Source: Pantoea dispersa (GTDB lineage Bacteria > Pseudomonadota > Gammaproteobacteria > Enterobacterales > Enterobacteriaceae). From it: a DNA stretch of 64,000 nt. The stretch covers positions 1,054,001 to 1,118,000 of the forward strand of contig NZ_SCKT01000001.1 in NCBI RefSeq assembly GCF_014155765.1. Reading direction: 5' to 3'. Of the stretch, positions 51,338-59,560 are shown in pieces. The first letter of the stretch is position 1; each line of letters starts with the position of its first letter. The notes below the pieces were generated by a model that worked only from the letters and a program-made list of their open reading frames with translations, made no database searches and was not told the DNA's origin. Position numbers and translations under genes: made by a program.

Positions 51338-52693
51338 ATGACGCAAATTGTGGATGCAGAGTGGCTCAGCCAGCAGATTAACGACGCCTCGGTAAAAGGC
51401 ATTACCCTCGCCGCGTCAACATTGATTCGCGACGGACAGATTGCCGTAGGCATGCAGATGCCGGCGGTGCGCGATTTGGCGGAGCGGCTGGGCGTGAGTC
51501 CGGCCACGGTATCCGCGGCCTGGGCGCAGCTGAAAAAGCAGAAAGTGCTGGCGGGTAAAGGGCGAAGCGGAATCTGGGTGTGCGGCAACAGTGTGATGCC
51601 GCGACCGGTCCGCTTTGAGAAAATTGGCAACTATGGTGAAAACGTCAAAGCCGCGCTGGCGATGGCAGCACCCGATCCGGCACTGCTGCCGGATCTGCGC
51701 CCGGCGATGCTGGCCGGGCTGGCGTCACCGCAGCTGAATAGCTATCAGCGTGAGGCGATTTCGCCACAGCTGCAGGCGGCCATTGCGCCACGCTGGCCCT
51801 GTCCGGCGGAGGCGTGGCTGGCGACCGATGGCGGCTTTGATGCCATGAACCTGATAGTGCAGACGCTGCTGTCACCCGGCGATCGGGTAGTGATTGAAGA
51901 TCCGACCGCGACGCGTCTGCTGGATATGCTCGACAACATCGGTGCCGAGATCCTGCCGCTGCCCGGTGATGAGCAGGGACCGCTGCCTGAGGTGCTGGCG
52001 ACACACTTACAGAAAGCGCCAGCGATGTTCATTTATCAGCCACGCACCCACTCGGCGACCGGCTACAGCGTCAGCCAGCAGCGCAGCGAAGCGCTGGCGC
52101 AGGTGCTGGCGCAGAGTGCCACCCTGATTGTCGAGGATGATGGCATCGGCGATTTGTCGCGCTGGCCGGTATGGAGTCTCGGCCGCCACTATCCGCAGCG
52201 TACGTTGCACGTGCACTCCTTTTCCAAAGCCTACGGCCCGGATCTGCGGCTGGCGGTGGTATCCGGCACGGCAGAACTGGTGAAACGGCTGCAGTCGTGG
52301 CGTAACTTCGGGGTCAGCTGGACCAGCCGTATTTTGCAGGATGCGGTGGCCTGGATGCTGAGCGATGCGCCCACCCAGCAGCGCATACAGCAGGCCAAAG
52401 GCACGTATGCCGCGCGCCGTCAGCAGTTGCTGGCCGCACTGGCGCGGCGCGGGCTGGTACAGGAAGATCGCGACGGCCTGAGCGTGATGCTGCCGGTGGC
52501 GTCAGAGCAGTATGCCATGATCACCCTCGCCGCCCGGGGCATCACCGTGCTGCCAGGCGAACGCTGCAGCATCAACAGCGGACAGTTCATTCGCGTCAGC
52601 ATTGCGCGGCTGCCGGCCGATCAGCTCGACAGCATCGCCGATGCGTTAGTGATTGCCTGCGGACGCGAGCTTAATATCAGCCCAGATCTTTGA
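51338..52693 (+). CDS. MocR-type transcriptional regulator (GntR HTH + aminotransferase fold)
   Basis: A 451-residue regulator. N-terminal winged helix-turn-helix (about 10-80, with MPAVRDLAERLGVSPATVS) and a type I aminotransferase-like domain (about 110-445) with PLP lysine K297 in HSFSKAYGPDLR. MocR proteins sense PLP adducts of amines or amino acids and control neighbouring catabolic or transport genes. Divergent from the DHPD/nitrilase/ABC operon, whose regulator it probably is. Its 3' end overlaps the convergent GNAT gene by 17 bp. Confidence 0.9.
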   Translation: MTQIVDAEWLSQQINDASVKGITLAASTLIRDGQIAVGMQMPAVRDLAERLGVSPATVSAAWAQLKKQKVLAGKGRSGIWVCGNSVMPRPVRFEKIGNYGENVKAALAMAAPDPALLPDLRPAMLAGLASPQLNSYQREAISPQLQAAIAPRWPCPAEAWLATDGGFDAMNLIVQTLLSPGDRVVIEDPTATRLLDMLDNIGAEILPLPGDEQGPLPEVLATHLQKAPAMFIYQPRTHSATGYSVSQQRSEALAQVLAQSATLIVEDDGIGDLSRWPVWSLGRHYPQRTLHVHSFSKAYGPDLRLAVVSGTAELVKRLQSWRNFGVSWTSRILQDAVAWMLSDAPTQQRIQQAKGTYAARRQQLLAALARRGLVQEDRDGLSVMLPVASEQYAMITLAARGITVLPGERCSINSGQFIRVSIARLPADQLDSIADALVIACGRELNISPDL

Positions 52694-53102
52694 TGTGATA
52701 GCGTGGCGACTCAACGTAGCCTTCACGCGCATAAAACTGGTTGGCTTTCAGTCGCGAGGCGTGACAATGCACTTCCATGCGGTCGCAGCCGCGGGCGCGC
52801 GCCAGTTGCTCGGCGTGGTTCAGCAGTTGCTGGCCGCTGCCTTTACTGCGCTCGCCCTCGGCGATACAGAAATAGCTGATGCGCGCGAAATCGCCCGCTA
52901 ATGCCAGCTGCGGAATGAAGTGCAGCGAAAGAAATCCCAGCACCTGGTTACCGTGTTCCGCCACCAGCAGCGTCTCGTCGGGATGGGCGCACAATTGCGC
53001 CAGCCGATCGCTGATAAATTTTTCCGTGCCGCGATAACCCAGCTCGGTTAACAGTGCACTCAGGGCAAAGCTGTCTTTGGCCTGTGCTTCACGTATGTTC
53101 AT
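52677..53102 (-). CDS. GNAT-family N-acetyltransferase
   Basis: A 141-residue GNAT enzyme. The acetyl-CoA loop (motif A) is in YFCIAEGERSKGSGQQLL, and the C-terminal AREGYVESPRYHIKDLG is typical of small-molecule acetyltransferases. Substrate unknown. It is convergent with, and overlaps by 17 bp, the MocR-type regulator; functional linkage is possible but unproven. Confidence 0.88.
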   Translation of the reverse strand: MNIREAQAKDSFALSALLTELGYRGTEKFISDRLAQLCAHPDETLLVAEHGNQVLGFLSLHFIPQLALAGDFARISYFCIAEGERSKGSGQQLLNHAEQLARARGCDRMEVHCHASRLKANQFYAREGYVESPRYHIKDLG

Positions 53103-53242
53103 CCTGCCTCCTCCGTTCCCTGACTGCTGTTATATAGCGTTGCCGCTAAAAAATCTGCAAGTAAGCTTTGTTATGAGTATGTTACGGGAATTATCTGTGA
53201 GCGACGCCGCAGAATGTGCCTTGTCATACCGCTGTCACGCTG

Positions 53243-53260
53243 GCTTAAGGCTGGCTTAAT
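53243..53260 (+). promoter_or_regulatory. PmrA (BasR)-box-like direct repeat
   Basis: CTTAAG-GCTGG-CTTAAT at 53244-53260 fits the PmrA box YTTAAK-N5-YTTAAK at the conserved positions, with half-sites 11 bp apart. A -10-like CATAAA lies at 53279-53284, so the downstream half-site overlaps the -35 position, as in known PmrA-activated promoters. Confidence 0.6.
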
Positions 53261-53305
53261 CTTGCTTTGCCATGCTGGCATAAATGAAGTTGCGAGGCAT
53301 GGCAC

Positions 53306-53404
53306 ATGAAGAATCTGGTACCGCACTGTTTAAATGAATGGCTGGCGCTGTCGCTCAGTACGCTGGTGATTATCGCCTGGGCCATTAGCTGGTGGCAGGG
53401 CTGA
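53306..53404 (+). CDS. Small membrane peptide, 32 aa (PmrR-like candidate)
   Basis: MKNLVPHCLNEWLALSLSTL and the rest form a 32-residue peptide with one strong membrane helix (ALSLSTLVIIAWAISWW). It is bounded by a PmrA-box-like repeat 46 bp upstream and a good terminator directly downstream, and an AGG lies 8 bases before the ATG, so it is very likely a real gene. PmrR of E. coli and Salmonella is a PmrA-induced membrane peptide of about 30 residues, also beginning MKN, that inhibits the lipid A kinase LpxT. Function here is inferred from size, topology and control, not from clear homology. It lies next to cspE-pagP. Confidence 0.65.
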   Translation: MKNLVPHCLNEWLALSLSTLVIIAWAISWWQG

Positions 53405-53412
53405 AAAAAGCA

Positions 53413-53443
53413 CAAAAAAAACCCGCCATCAGGCGGGTTTTTA
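53413..53443. terminator. Bidirectional terminator, membrane peptide and cspE
   Basis: Stem AAACCCGCC-atca-GGCGGGTTT with an A run on the left and a T run on the right, between convergent genes. Confidence 0.9.
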
Positions 53444-53460
53444 AAATTCTGACTGTTAAC

Positions 53461-53670
53461 TTACAGAGCGGTAACGTTAGCAGCAGATGGGCCTTTAGCG
53501 CCGTCGGTGATTTCAAACTCTACACGCTGACCTTCAGCCAGAGTTTTGAAGCCGTTGCTCTGGATAGCAGAGAAGTGTACGAATACATCTTTGCTGCCAT
53601 CTTCTGGAGTAATGAAACCGAATCCTTTGGACTCATTAAACCACTTAACGTTACCTTTGATCTTGGACAT
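53461..53670 (-). CDS. cspE: Cold-shock-like RNA chaperone CspE
   Basis: A 69-residue OB-fold protein. RNP1 KGFGFI and RNP2 VFVHF are present; sequence starts [18 protein letters not shown], as in CspE/CspC. It melts RNA structure and acts in transcription antitermination. AAAGG lies upstream. Located beside pagP, as in E. coli. Confidence 0.96.
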   Translation of the reverse strand: MSKIKGNVKWFNESKGFGFITPEDGSKDVFVHFSAIQSNGFKTLAEGQRVEFEITDGAKGPSAANVTAL

Positions 53671-53820
53671 CTATATTACCTTTACATGAAAAATGGACAC
53701 TAAACTGTGTCGGCATCTAGTACAGCAATTGCAGTGACATTTGTCCAGCGCGAATTGATGAAAAAGTGATAAATATTGATTTTTTCCATGCCCTTCACAC
53801 TTTCTGCGCATCTTCAGCGA

Positions 53821-54393
53821 TTAAAACTGAAATCTTAACCAGGCAAAATAGACGTTGCCGTTGTTATAAGTGCCTGGAATGTAAGTCATTTGGAAGGTTG
53901 CCGGGCCATACCCTATCGAAGCCAGCGGCAATACCAGCGGAACCGGGATATATCGCCAGTTATCCCTGGCCGTCACGCCTGCGGTGTAACCGGCGCCCAG
54001 ATGGAAATTCTGATCGTTCAGCGGTCGCCAGGTCGCTTCCCAGCCGTAGCCGGCGATGGGCTCCCACTTGTTAAACGAGTCTTTGAACGCCATGGCATAC
54101 AGGCCGTGCCAGTTGCCCTTTTCATCCCAGCGCGAAACGCCACCGCCCGCGCCCCACGGCCGCTCGTTGTACTTTTTGATGTGTTCATCATCGTAAGTAA
54201 AGCGGTTGTGCCAGGTGATAGCCGGGACGTAAAGATCGTAATTTTGCGGTTGTGTCCAGGTTTGCGCCACGTTATCGGAGAAGGTATTCCAGCCCGATTT
54301 AATCGCTTCGCCTGTGGTTGCCGCTAGTGTCGAAAAAGAGACCGATGAAGTCAAAATACAGCCGCAAAAGGCTGCAGAAATACGCCAGTTCAC
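53821..54393 (-). CDS. pagP: PagP, lipid A palmitoyltransferase
   Basis: A 190-residue outer-membrane eight-stranded barrel that moves palmitate from phospholipid to lipid A. Signal peptide covers about the first 25 residues (ends STLAA). Catalytic residues are in [10 protein letters not shown] (His) and [10 protein letters not shown] (Asp-Ser). The start is probably GTG ([11 protein letters not shown]) with AGGAAGC upstream, giving a length like the Salmonella protein; an upstream open frame of 46 more codons has no homology. Palmitoylation helps resist cationic peptides, and the neighbouring PmrA-box peptide gene would fit that theme. Confidence 0.93.
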   Translation of the reverse strand: MNWRISAAFCGCILTSSVSFSTLAATTGEAIKSGWNTFSDNVAQTWTQPQNYDLYVPAITWHNRFTYDDEHIKKYNERPWGAGGGVSRWDEKGNWHGLYAMAFKDSFNKWEPIAGYGWEATWRPLNDQNFHLGAGYTAGVTARDNWRYIPVPLVLPLASIGYGPATFQMTYIPGTYNNGNVYFAWLRFQF

Positions 54394-54585
54394 AACAATG
54401 CTTCCTGTTAAATCATCCTGTATCCGGCAGGCACCGCGTAGCGCCACATCGCGCCGCACCGTGCTGCCGTGGGTTAATGGCTGATGCCACGAGCGTGTAC
54501 AGCGCGCGCGCCACAGTGGCGCCAGTCGCACCCGGCTCTGCTGGCAATCAGCTGGTTAATTTTACCTCACTGCGCGAACGGAGTC

Positions 54586-54602
54586 GAAACGGCAAATAAA
54601 CA
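54586..54602 (-). promoter_or_regulatory. PhoP-box-like direct repeat upstream of pagP
   Basis: On the minus strand TGTTTA-TTTGC-CGTTTC resembles the PhoP box (T/G)GTTTA-N5-(T/G)GTTTA; the first half is perfect, the second has two mismatches. A -10-like TAAAAT lies 21 bp downstream, further than the usual 11-12 bp, so support is limited. Confidence 0.3.
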
Positions 54603-54791
54603 AAACGCAGAGGGTAAAAGGTGCAGAAAATGCACTGCTCAGTTGATGATTACTTAGGGTGATTACTTAATATTCAGCAACTTATCCACACAAATTGATT
54701 TCATGAATAAATTAATAAAATTTATCAATTGAACTCACCCGATGATTGAGATAAATCTCATCACTCCAGGACGGAGAGAGGAGGAACTGAG

Positions 54792-54977
54792 ATGACAATT
54801 CGTTGCAGCCGCTGCGGTTGCGCCAAATTTTTTTATACAGTACCCGGCAAGGAAAAGGTCGACGATTCCGATCATCACGGCGCCTGTTGCGCCGCGTGCG
54901 GCAAGCCGATCAGCCTGCGCGATGTGATCCCGCTGTCATCCCTGCAACCGGCTTCTGCCGCCCGTCACGTTGAATAA
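54792..54977 (+). CDS. Small putative zinc-binding protein
   Basis: A 61-residue protein with CSRCGCAKFFY near the N-terminus and CCAACGKPISLRD in the middle, that is two CxxC-type knuckles able to bind zinc. It resembles small zinc-binding proteins of enterobacteria of unknown function (the ECs_2282 type, from memory). GAGGAGG lies upstream of the ATG. Confidence 0.75.
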   Translation: MTIRCSRCGCAKFFYTVPGKEKVDDSDHHGACCAACGKPISLRDVIPLSSLQPASAARHVE

Positions 54978-54981
54978 TGTT

Positions 54982-55006
54982 TTCAGGCACCCGCCGGGTG
55001 CCTGAA
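54982..55006. terminator. Hairpin between the convergent small genes
   Basis: TTCAGGCACCC-gcc-GGGTGCCTGAA forms an 11-bp stem. T runs on either side are short. It may serve both the zinc-binding gene and yohP. Confidence 0.6.
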
Positions 55007-55010
55007 CGCG

Positions 55011-55094
55011 TCAGAAAATCAGTTTAAACACGCCAGTAATCGTCAGTAACCCGACAATAAAGATGATGGCAATAATCCACAGTATTATTTTCAT
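55011..55094 (-). CDS. yohP: YohP-like small membrane protein, 27 aa
   Basis: The peptide MKIILWIIAIIFIVGLLTIT, followed by GVFKLIF, is nearly all one membrane helix and matches the pattern of E. coli YohP (27 residues, ending GVFKMIF). AAGGAG lies six bases before the ATG. YohP is a stress-related inner-membrane peptide of unknown role. The gene is easily missed by gene finders because of its size. Confidence 0.85.
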   Translation of the reverse strand: MKIILWIIAIIFIVGLLTITGVFKLIF

Positions 55095-55351
55095 AGTTCG
55101 CTCCTTCAGGATGAAAAATAACGCATCGTGCATTCAGTATAGATGATTATTCCGGCTTCGCTGGGCGCTGCGAGCGCGATCCCAGTCACTTGCATCAGAG
55201 ACTGTTGCCTGCTCTTTTTTTCTGCGAGCCCGGTCGCAGCTTATCGCTTACGTTGCTATCCCGCCGCACGCGTAGCGCGCTGATTGTCTAAAATTACAGC
55301 GCCTGTAGCAGGCCTCAATTGTTCGCTATGTCTACGTAACAAGGAGATGAT

Positions 55352-55597
55352 ATGAGCACGATTAATACCAGCATGGGTCGTTACAGCCTCAAGGCAAAGG
55401 ATCATGGCAGTCACATTCGTGGCAGCATTGCGATTAATGACGAAGGCGGTACGCAGCTCACCCTGCAAGAGTTTGATGAGCATTATCTTGACGATGTCGT
55501 CAACAACGTTATTTATCCAATCACGGGTGGGAACCGTGAAATTGCACGCGCACTGCGTGAACAGATGGTTAAAGCCGGCTTCGAACAGCCGCACTGA
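55352..55597 (+). CDS. Hypothetical protein, 81 aa
   Basis: I do not recognise this protein. It is small, soluble and slightly acidic in the middle (LTLQEFDEHYLDDVVNNVIY), with no signal, membrane segment or metal motif. A strong AGGAG precedes the ATG, and codon use looks like that of its neighbours, so it is probably translated. Confidence 0.65.
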   Translation: MSTINTSMGRYSLKAKDHGSHIRGSIAINDEGGTQLTLQEFDEHYLDDVVNNVIYPITGGNREIARALREQMVKAGFEQPH

Positions 55598-55698
55598 GTT
55601 TGTTGGGCCACGTGTTGTGGCCCTTTATCAGCCCTTACTTGCGGTTATTATCCATTTCAGCGCAGGATGCTCTCTCCCCCCATAAGGAGATTAACCGC

Positions 55699-56781
55699 GT
55701 GACTGAACTGCATCGTGTTTCCCCTTCCCGCTTACATCAGTTTGTTCAGGCTATCTGGCTGCATGCCGGTAGCAGCGCCGAAGAAGCGCGCCTGGTGGCT
55801 GACCATCTTGTTGCTGCTAACCTCGCGGGCCATGACTCCCACGGCGTCGGCATGATACCGAGCTACATGGCCTCGCTGACGCAGGGCTTTCTACAGCTCA
55901 ATCAGCACGTCAGCATCGAAAAAGACGCTGGCGCGGTCCTCACCCTTAATGGCCAGAAAGGCTTTGGCCAGGTGGCCGCGTACGAGGCCATGCAGCACGG
56001 CATTGAGCGGGCGAACAGGTTTGGCCTTGCGGCGGTCGGCCTGCATCATTCGCACCACATTGGCCGTATCGGTCACTGGGCGGAGCAGTGTGCCGCAGCG
56101 GGCTTTGTCTCCTTTCACTTCGTTAATGTGATGGGCGATCCAATGGTGGCGCCGTTTAACGGCAGCGATCGCCGCTTCGGCACCAATCCGTTCTGCGCGG
56201 TGTTTCCGCGTCGCGACGGCGAACCGCTGCTGCTGGACTTTGCCACCAGCGGCATCGCCTTTGGTAAAACGCGTGTGGCGTATAACAAAGGTCAGCCGGT
56301 CGCACCGGGCTATTTGCTTGATGCGCAGGGCCAGCCGACCACCGATCCGGGCGTGATGCATCAGTCGCCGTATGGCGCGCTGACCGCCTTCGGCCTGCAC
56401 AAAGGCTATGCGCTGGCGACGATGTGCGAAATCCTTGGCGGCGCGCTGTCCGGCGGTCGCACTACGCATGACGCCACGCTGCTTTCCGGCACTGACGCCA
56501 TCTTTAACGGCATGACCACCATTATCCTGAACCCTGACGCGTTTGACGCACCGGCGATGCAGCAGGAAGCCGAAGAATTTCTCGCGTGGGTCAGGCGTTC
56601 ACCGCAAAGTGGTGAGGCGGAGATTCTGGTGCCGGGCGAATGGGAAACGCGCAACCGGGCAGAACGTGAACGCGAGGGCATTCCGCTGGACAGCAACAGC
56701 TGGCAGCAGATTTGCGCAGCGGCACGCCAGGCTGGCATGCCGGAGGACGAACTGGCGGCCTTCCGCGCCTTAGCGCAGTAA
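55699..56781 (+). CDS. hcxB: Hydroxycarboxylate dehydrogenase B (malate/L-lactate dehydrogenase type)
   Basis: A 360-residue NAD(P)-dependent oxidoreductase of the LdhB/MDH type 2 family. Signatures are NLAGHDSHGVGMIPSY, LHHSHHIGRIGHWAEQ, and FGTNPFCAVFPR. It resembles E. coli YbiC (361 residues), which reduces or oxidises 2-hydroxycarboxylates and phenylpyruvate-type acids. The start is GTG with AAGGAG 9 nt upstream; the open frame upstream is longer but without homology. It converges on gntT. Confidence 0.92.
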   Translation: MTELHRVSPSRLHQFVQAIWLHAGSSAEEARLVADHLVAANLAGHDSHGVGMIPSYMASLTQGFLQLNQHVSIEKDAGAVLTLNGQKGFGQVAAYEAMQHGIERANRFGLAAVGLHHSHHIGRIGHWAEQCAAAGFVSFHFVNVMGDPMVAPFNGSDRRFGTNPFCAVFPRRDGEPLLLDFATSGIAFGKTRVAYNKGQPVAPGYLLDAQGQPTTDPGVMHQSPYGALTAFGLHKGYALATMCEILGGALSGGRTTHDATLLSGTDAIFNGMTTIILNPDAFDAPAMQQEAEEFLAWVRRSPQSGEAEILVPGEWETRNRAEREREGIPLDSNSWQQICAAARQAGMPEDELAAFRALAQ

Positions 56782-56789
56782 GCCGCCGG

Positions 56790-56812
56790 GGCTGAGGCGC
56801 GGTGCCTCAGCC
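56790..56812. terminator. Hairpin between hcxB and gntT
   Basis: Stem GGCTGAGGC-gcggt-GCCTCAGCC in the short gap between convergent genes; no clear T run. Confidence 0.55.
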
Positions 56813-56814
56813 GG

Positions 56815-58131
56815 TTACAGCGCAGCGGACAGCAGCAAACAGCCCAGCAGACCGCACACCGAGATGATGGTTTCCAGCGCCGACCACGAGCGAATAGTTT
56901 CACCGATGGTCAGGTTGAAGTACTCCTTGAACAGCCAGAAGCCCGGATCGTTGACGTGCGAGAAGATGACACTGCCGGAACCGACGGCAATGACCATCAG
57001 CTCCGGGCTGGCGCCGCTGGTGGCAATCAGCGGTGCCACAATGCCGCCGGCGGTAATCGCCGCGACGGTGGCAGATCCCAGCGCAATACGCAGCACTGCC
57101 GCAATTGACCACGCCATAAAGATTGGCGAGACGTTGGTTTCATGCATCATGCCGGCGATGTATTTATCCACGCCACTGTCCACCAGCACCTGTTTAAAGG
57201 CGCCACCGCCCCCGATGATCAACAGCATCATGGCAATGATTTTGATCGAGTCAGTGATGGTGCCCATCACCTCATCCATGCTGCGGCCACGGTTAAGGCC
57301 AAAGGTGAAGATGGCAATCAGCACCGCAATCAGCGTCGCCATGATCGGATCGCCAAAAAATTCCGCATACGGCAGCAGCACATGGCCTTTCGGCAGCAGC
57401 ATTTCTGCCACGGCACGCAGCGCCATCAGGATCACCGGCACCAGCGCCGTCCACACGCTAACGCCAAAACCCGGCATCTCCGCTTCACTGAAAGTTTTCG
57501 GGTTCCACAACCCTTCCGGAATCGGCTTATCAATGCCTTTCAGAAAACGCGCATACACCGGCCCGGCCAGAATCACCGTCGGAATACCCAGCAGCGTACC
57601 GTACAGCAGGGTTTTACCCATGTCGGCATTAAATAACGTGGCGATCGCGGTCGGGCCCGGATGCGGTGGCAGAAAGCCGTGCGTGACGGATAAGGCGGCC
57701 GCCATCGGCACGCCGACATACAGCAGCGGCACGCGCGCCGACGCGGCAATGCTGAACACCAGCGGCAGCATCAGCACGAACCCGACTTCATAAAACAGCG
57801 CGAAGCCCACAGTGAAGCCGGTCAGCACCAGCGCCCACTGAATGTGCTTTTGGCCGAATTTTTCGATCAGCGTGGTGGCGATACGCTGCGCACCGCCGCA
57901 GTCGGCCAGCAGTTTCCCCAGCATCGCGCCAAAGCCCATGATCAGCGCCAGGCTGCCTAGAGTACCGCCGACGCCGGTTTTGATCGATCCAATCACTTTA
58001 TTGACCGGCATGCCCTGCATCATGCCTACCGCCAGTGCCACCAGAATCAGCGCGATGAAGCCGTTAAGTTTGAAGCGAATCATCAGCAGCAGCAGTAACG
58101 CCACGCCAATTGCCACATAGAGTAATGGCAT
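56815..58131 (-). CDS. gntT: High-affinity gluconate transporter GntT
   Basis: A 438-residue GntP-family symporter with 12-14 hydrophobic segments, the same length as E. coli GntT and very like it in GGVGGTLGSLALIMGFGAML-type and ALSVTHGFLPPHPGPTA segments. Imports gluconate with protons. The ATG MPLLYVAIGV was chosen by family alignment. Two GntR-type operators lie about 100-130 bp upstream. Confidence 0.94.
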   Translation of the reverse strand: MPLLYVAIGVALLLLLMIRFKLNGFIALILVALAVGMMQGMPVNKVIGSIKTGVGGTLGSLALIMGFGAMLGKLLADCGGAQRIATTLIEKFGQKHIQWALVLTGFTVGFALFYEVGFVLMLPLVFSIAASARVPLLYVGVPMAAALSVTHGFLPPHPGPTAIATLFNADMGKTLLYGTLLGIPTVILAGPVYARFLKGIDKPIPEGLWNPKTFSEAEMPGFGVSVWTALVPVILMALRAVAEMLLPKGHVLLPYAEFFGDPIMATLIAVLIAIFTFGLNRGRSMDEVMGTITDSIKIIAMMLLIIGGGGAFKQVLVDSGVDKYIAGMMHETNVSPIFMAWSIAAVLRIALGSATVAAITAGGIVAPLIATSGASPELMVIAVGSGSVIFSHVNDPGFWLFKEYFNLTIGETIRSWSALETIISVCGLLGCLLLSAAL

Positions 58132-58229
58132 AATTTTTCTCCACTTTTGCGCTCGGCGTATTACCGGCAGCGGTTTGTTGTAATGGGACAAAGGGGTTAT
58201 CAGTGCCAGATGTTTCAGAATGCGACATC

Positions 58230-58259
58230 CTGTTACCGGTATCATGTTAAGGGTAACAT
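58230..58259. promoter_or_regulatory. Two overlapping GntR-type operators
   Basis: CTGTTACCGGTATCAT (58230-58245) and ATGTTAAGGGTAACAT (58244-58259) each match ATGTTACCGGTAACAT in 14 of 16 positions. They lie between gntT and the divergent dehydrogenase gene and could control both through gluconate-responsive GntR. Confidence 0.7.
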
Positions 58260-58408
58260 TGACGGGAAAGCACCTGGTGCAGCGGGTGAATTTCTGTTTT
58301 GCGAAGGTGATCAACTTTTTGTCGGAGGGTTATCAGAATGTTTGCCCCGGCAGCGGCGTGGCTTTTGGTTACACTAGCTGTTTTATGCCAACCGATAAGG
58401 ATCTGCAG

Positions 58409-59554
58409 GTGAGTGAGAATCTGATTGAGCTGTACAGTAATCAACAAACCCTGTTTGGCCGTGGCAGCATCGACCGCCTGGTCCCGCTGCTGGCGGCGAA
58501 TCCGCAGCCCACGCTGCTGTTCTGCGGCCGCTCATTTCTCAACAGTGCGGCGTGGGCGCGTCTGGGCGCGACGCTGAACGATCACATTCTGGGCTATGAA
58601 ATTGTCAGCCATGAAGCCTCGCCAGACGAGATCGATGGCTAGGTGACGCGCTGGCGTGGCCACGTCGATCGCGTTGTCGCCATCGGCGGCGGCAGCGTGC
58701 TGGATGCGGCCAAAGCCTTTGGCGCCATGATGCAGCATCCGCTGAATATCGCGCGCTACCTCGAGAAAGTGGGCGATACGCCGGTACAGGCGGTCACGCT
58801 GCCGCTGATCGCCATTCCTACCACCGCCGGCACCGGCAGCGAGGTCACGCAGAATGCGGTGGTGACCGATCAGCAGCACATTAAGGTGAAGGCCTCGCTG
58901 CGCCATCCGGTGTTTGTGCCGCAGGTGGCGATTCTCGATCCCGATCTGCTCAAAGGGGCGCCGGATCGCGTGCTGGCCACCTGCGCCATCGATGCCTTTA
59001 CCCACCTGTTCGAGGCTTATCTGTCACGCAAGGGCAACCTGTTCAGTCAGCAAAACGCGCTCAACGGGCTGCAACTGTTCATGCAGGCGTGGCCGTACCT
59101 CAATCTGGACGACAGCCGCGGCGATGCGGCACGTGAAGCCATGATGATGGCATCATGGCTCGGCGGCGTCAGCCTGAGCAGCGCCGGTTTGGGGGTGATC
59201 CACGGTATTGCCGGCGAGCTGGGGGCGATTAAACCGTTCCATCACGGCGAAGTCTGCGGTCGTCTGCTGTTCCCGTTCCTTGATGTACTGGCGGAGAGCG
59301 CGCACCCCGAACAGCAGCGGCTGATGGCGGCGCTGGCTGAACGCCTGCTGCCCGATGAAACGGCACCGCCGGCGCTGGCGCTGAAAGCCTGGCTGCAGCA
59401 GCAGGCTATCGTGCCGTTCTGGCTGGAAGGACCGACGCTGGCTGCGGAAGAGGTCGACTGGATTGTGGCGCGCGCCAACAGCAAAAACGGCTGGGTCAAT
59501 TATGATCCCGCCACGCTCACGGAGATGATTACCGCCGCGTGGCGCGTCGTCTGA
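58409..59554 (+). pseudogene. Iron-containing alcohol dehydrogenase interrupted by an in-frame TAG
   Basis: A continuous frame of 381 codons with one amber codon at 58640-58642, after codon 77. Before it: (M)SENLIELYSNQQTLFGRG and LLFCGRSFL. After it: VVAIGGGSVLDAAKA (NAD-binding), IPTTAGTGSEVT, and metal ligands in CAIDAFTHLFEAY, GVIHGIAGELG and KPFHHGEVCG. Length and motifs are those of a full group III dehydrogenase, with no frameshift, so the lesion is a single base change or a sequencing error. The GTG start has AAGGA seven bases upstream. The part after the stop begins with GTG and could only give a protein lacking the N-terminal strand. Confidence 0.85.
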
Positions 59555-59560
59555 GCCTTT

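Noticed and set aside
53161-53268. Short ORF starting ATGAGTATGTTACGGG upstream of the PmrA-like box
   Set aside because: No ribosome site, and it runs through the regulatory repeat; more likely promoter DNA.
58640-58642. TAG read as pyrrolysine or programmed readthrough
   Set aside because: No pyrrolysine genes are expected in this lineage and no readthrough signal is visible; a mutation or sequencing error is simpler.
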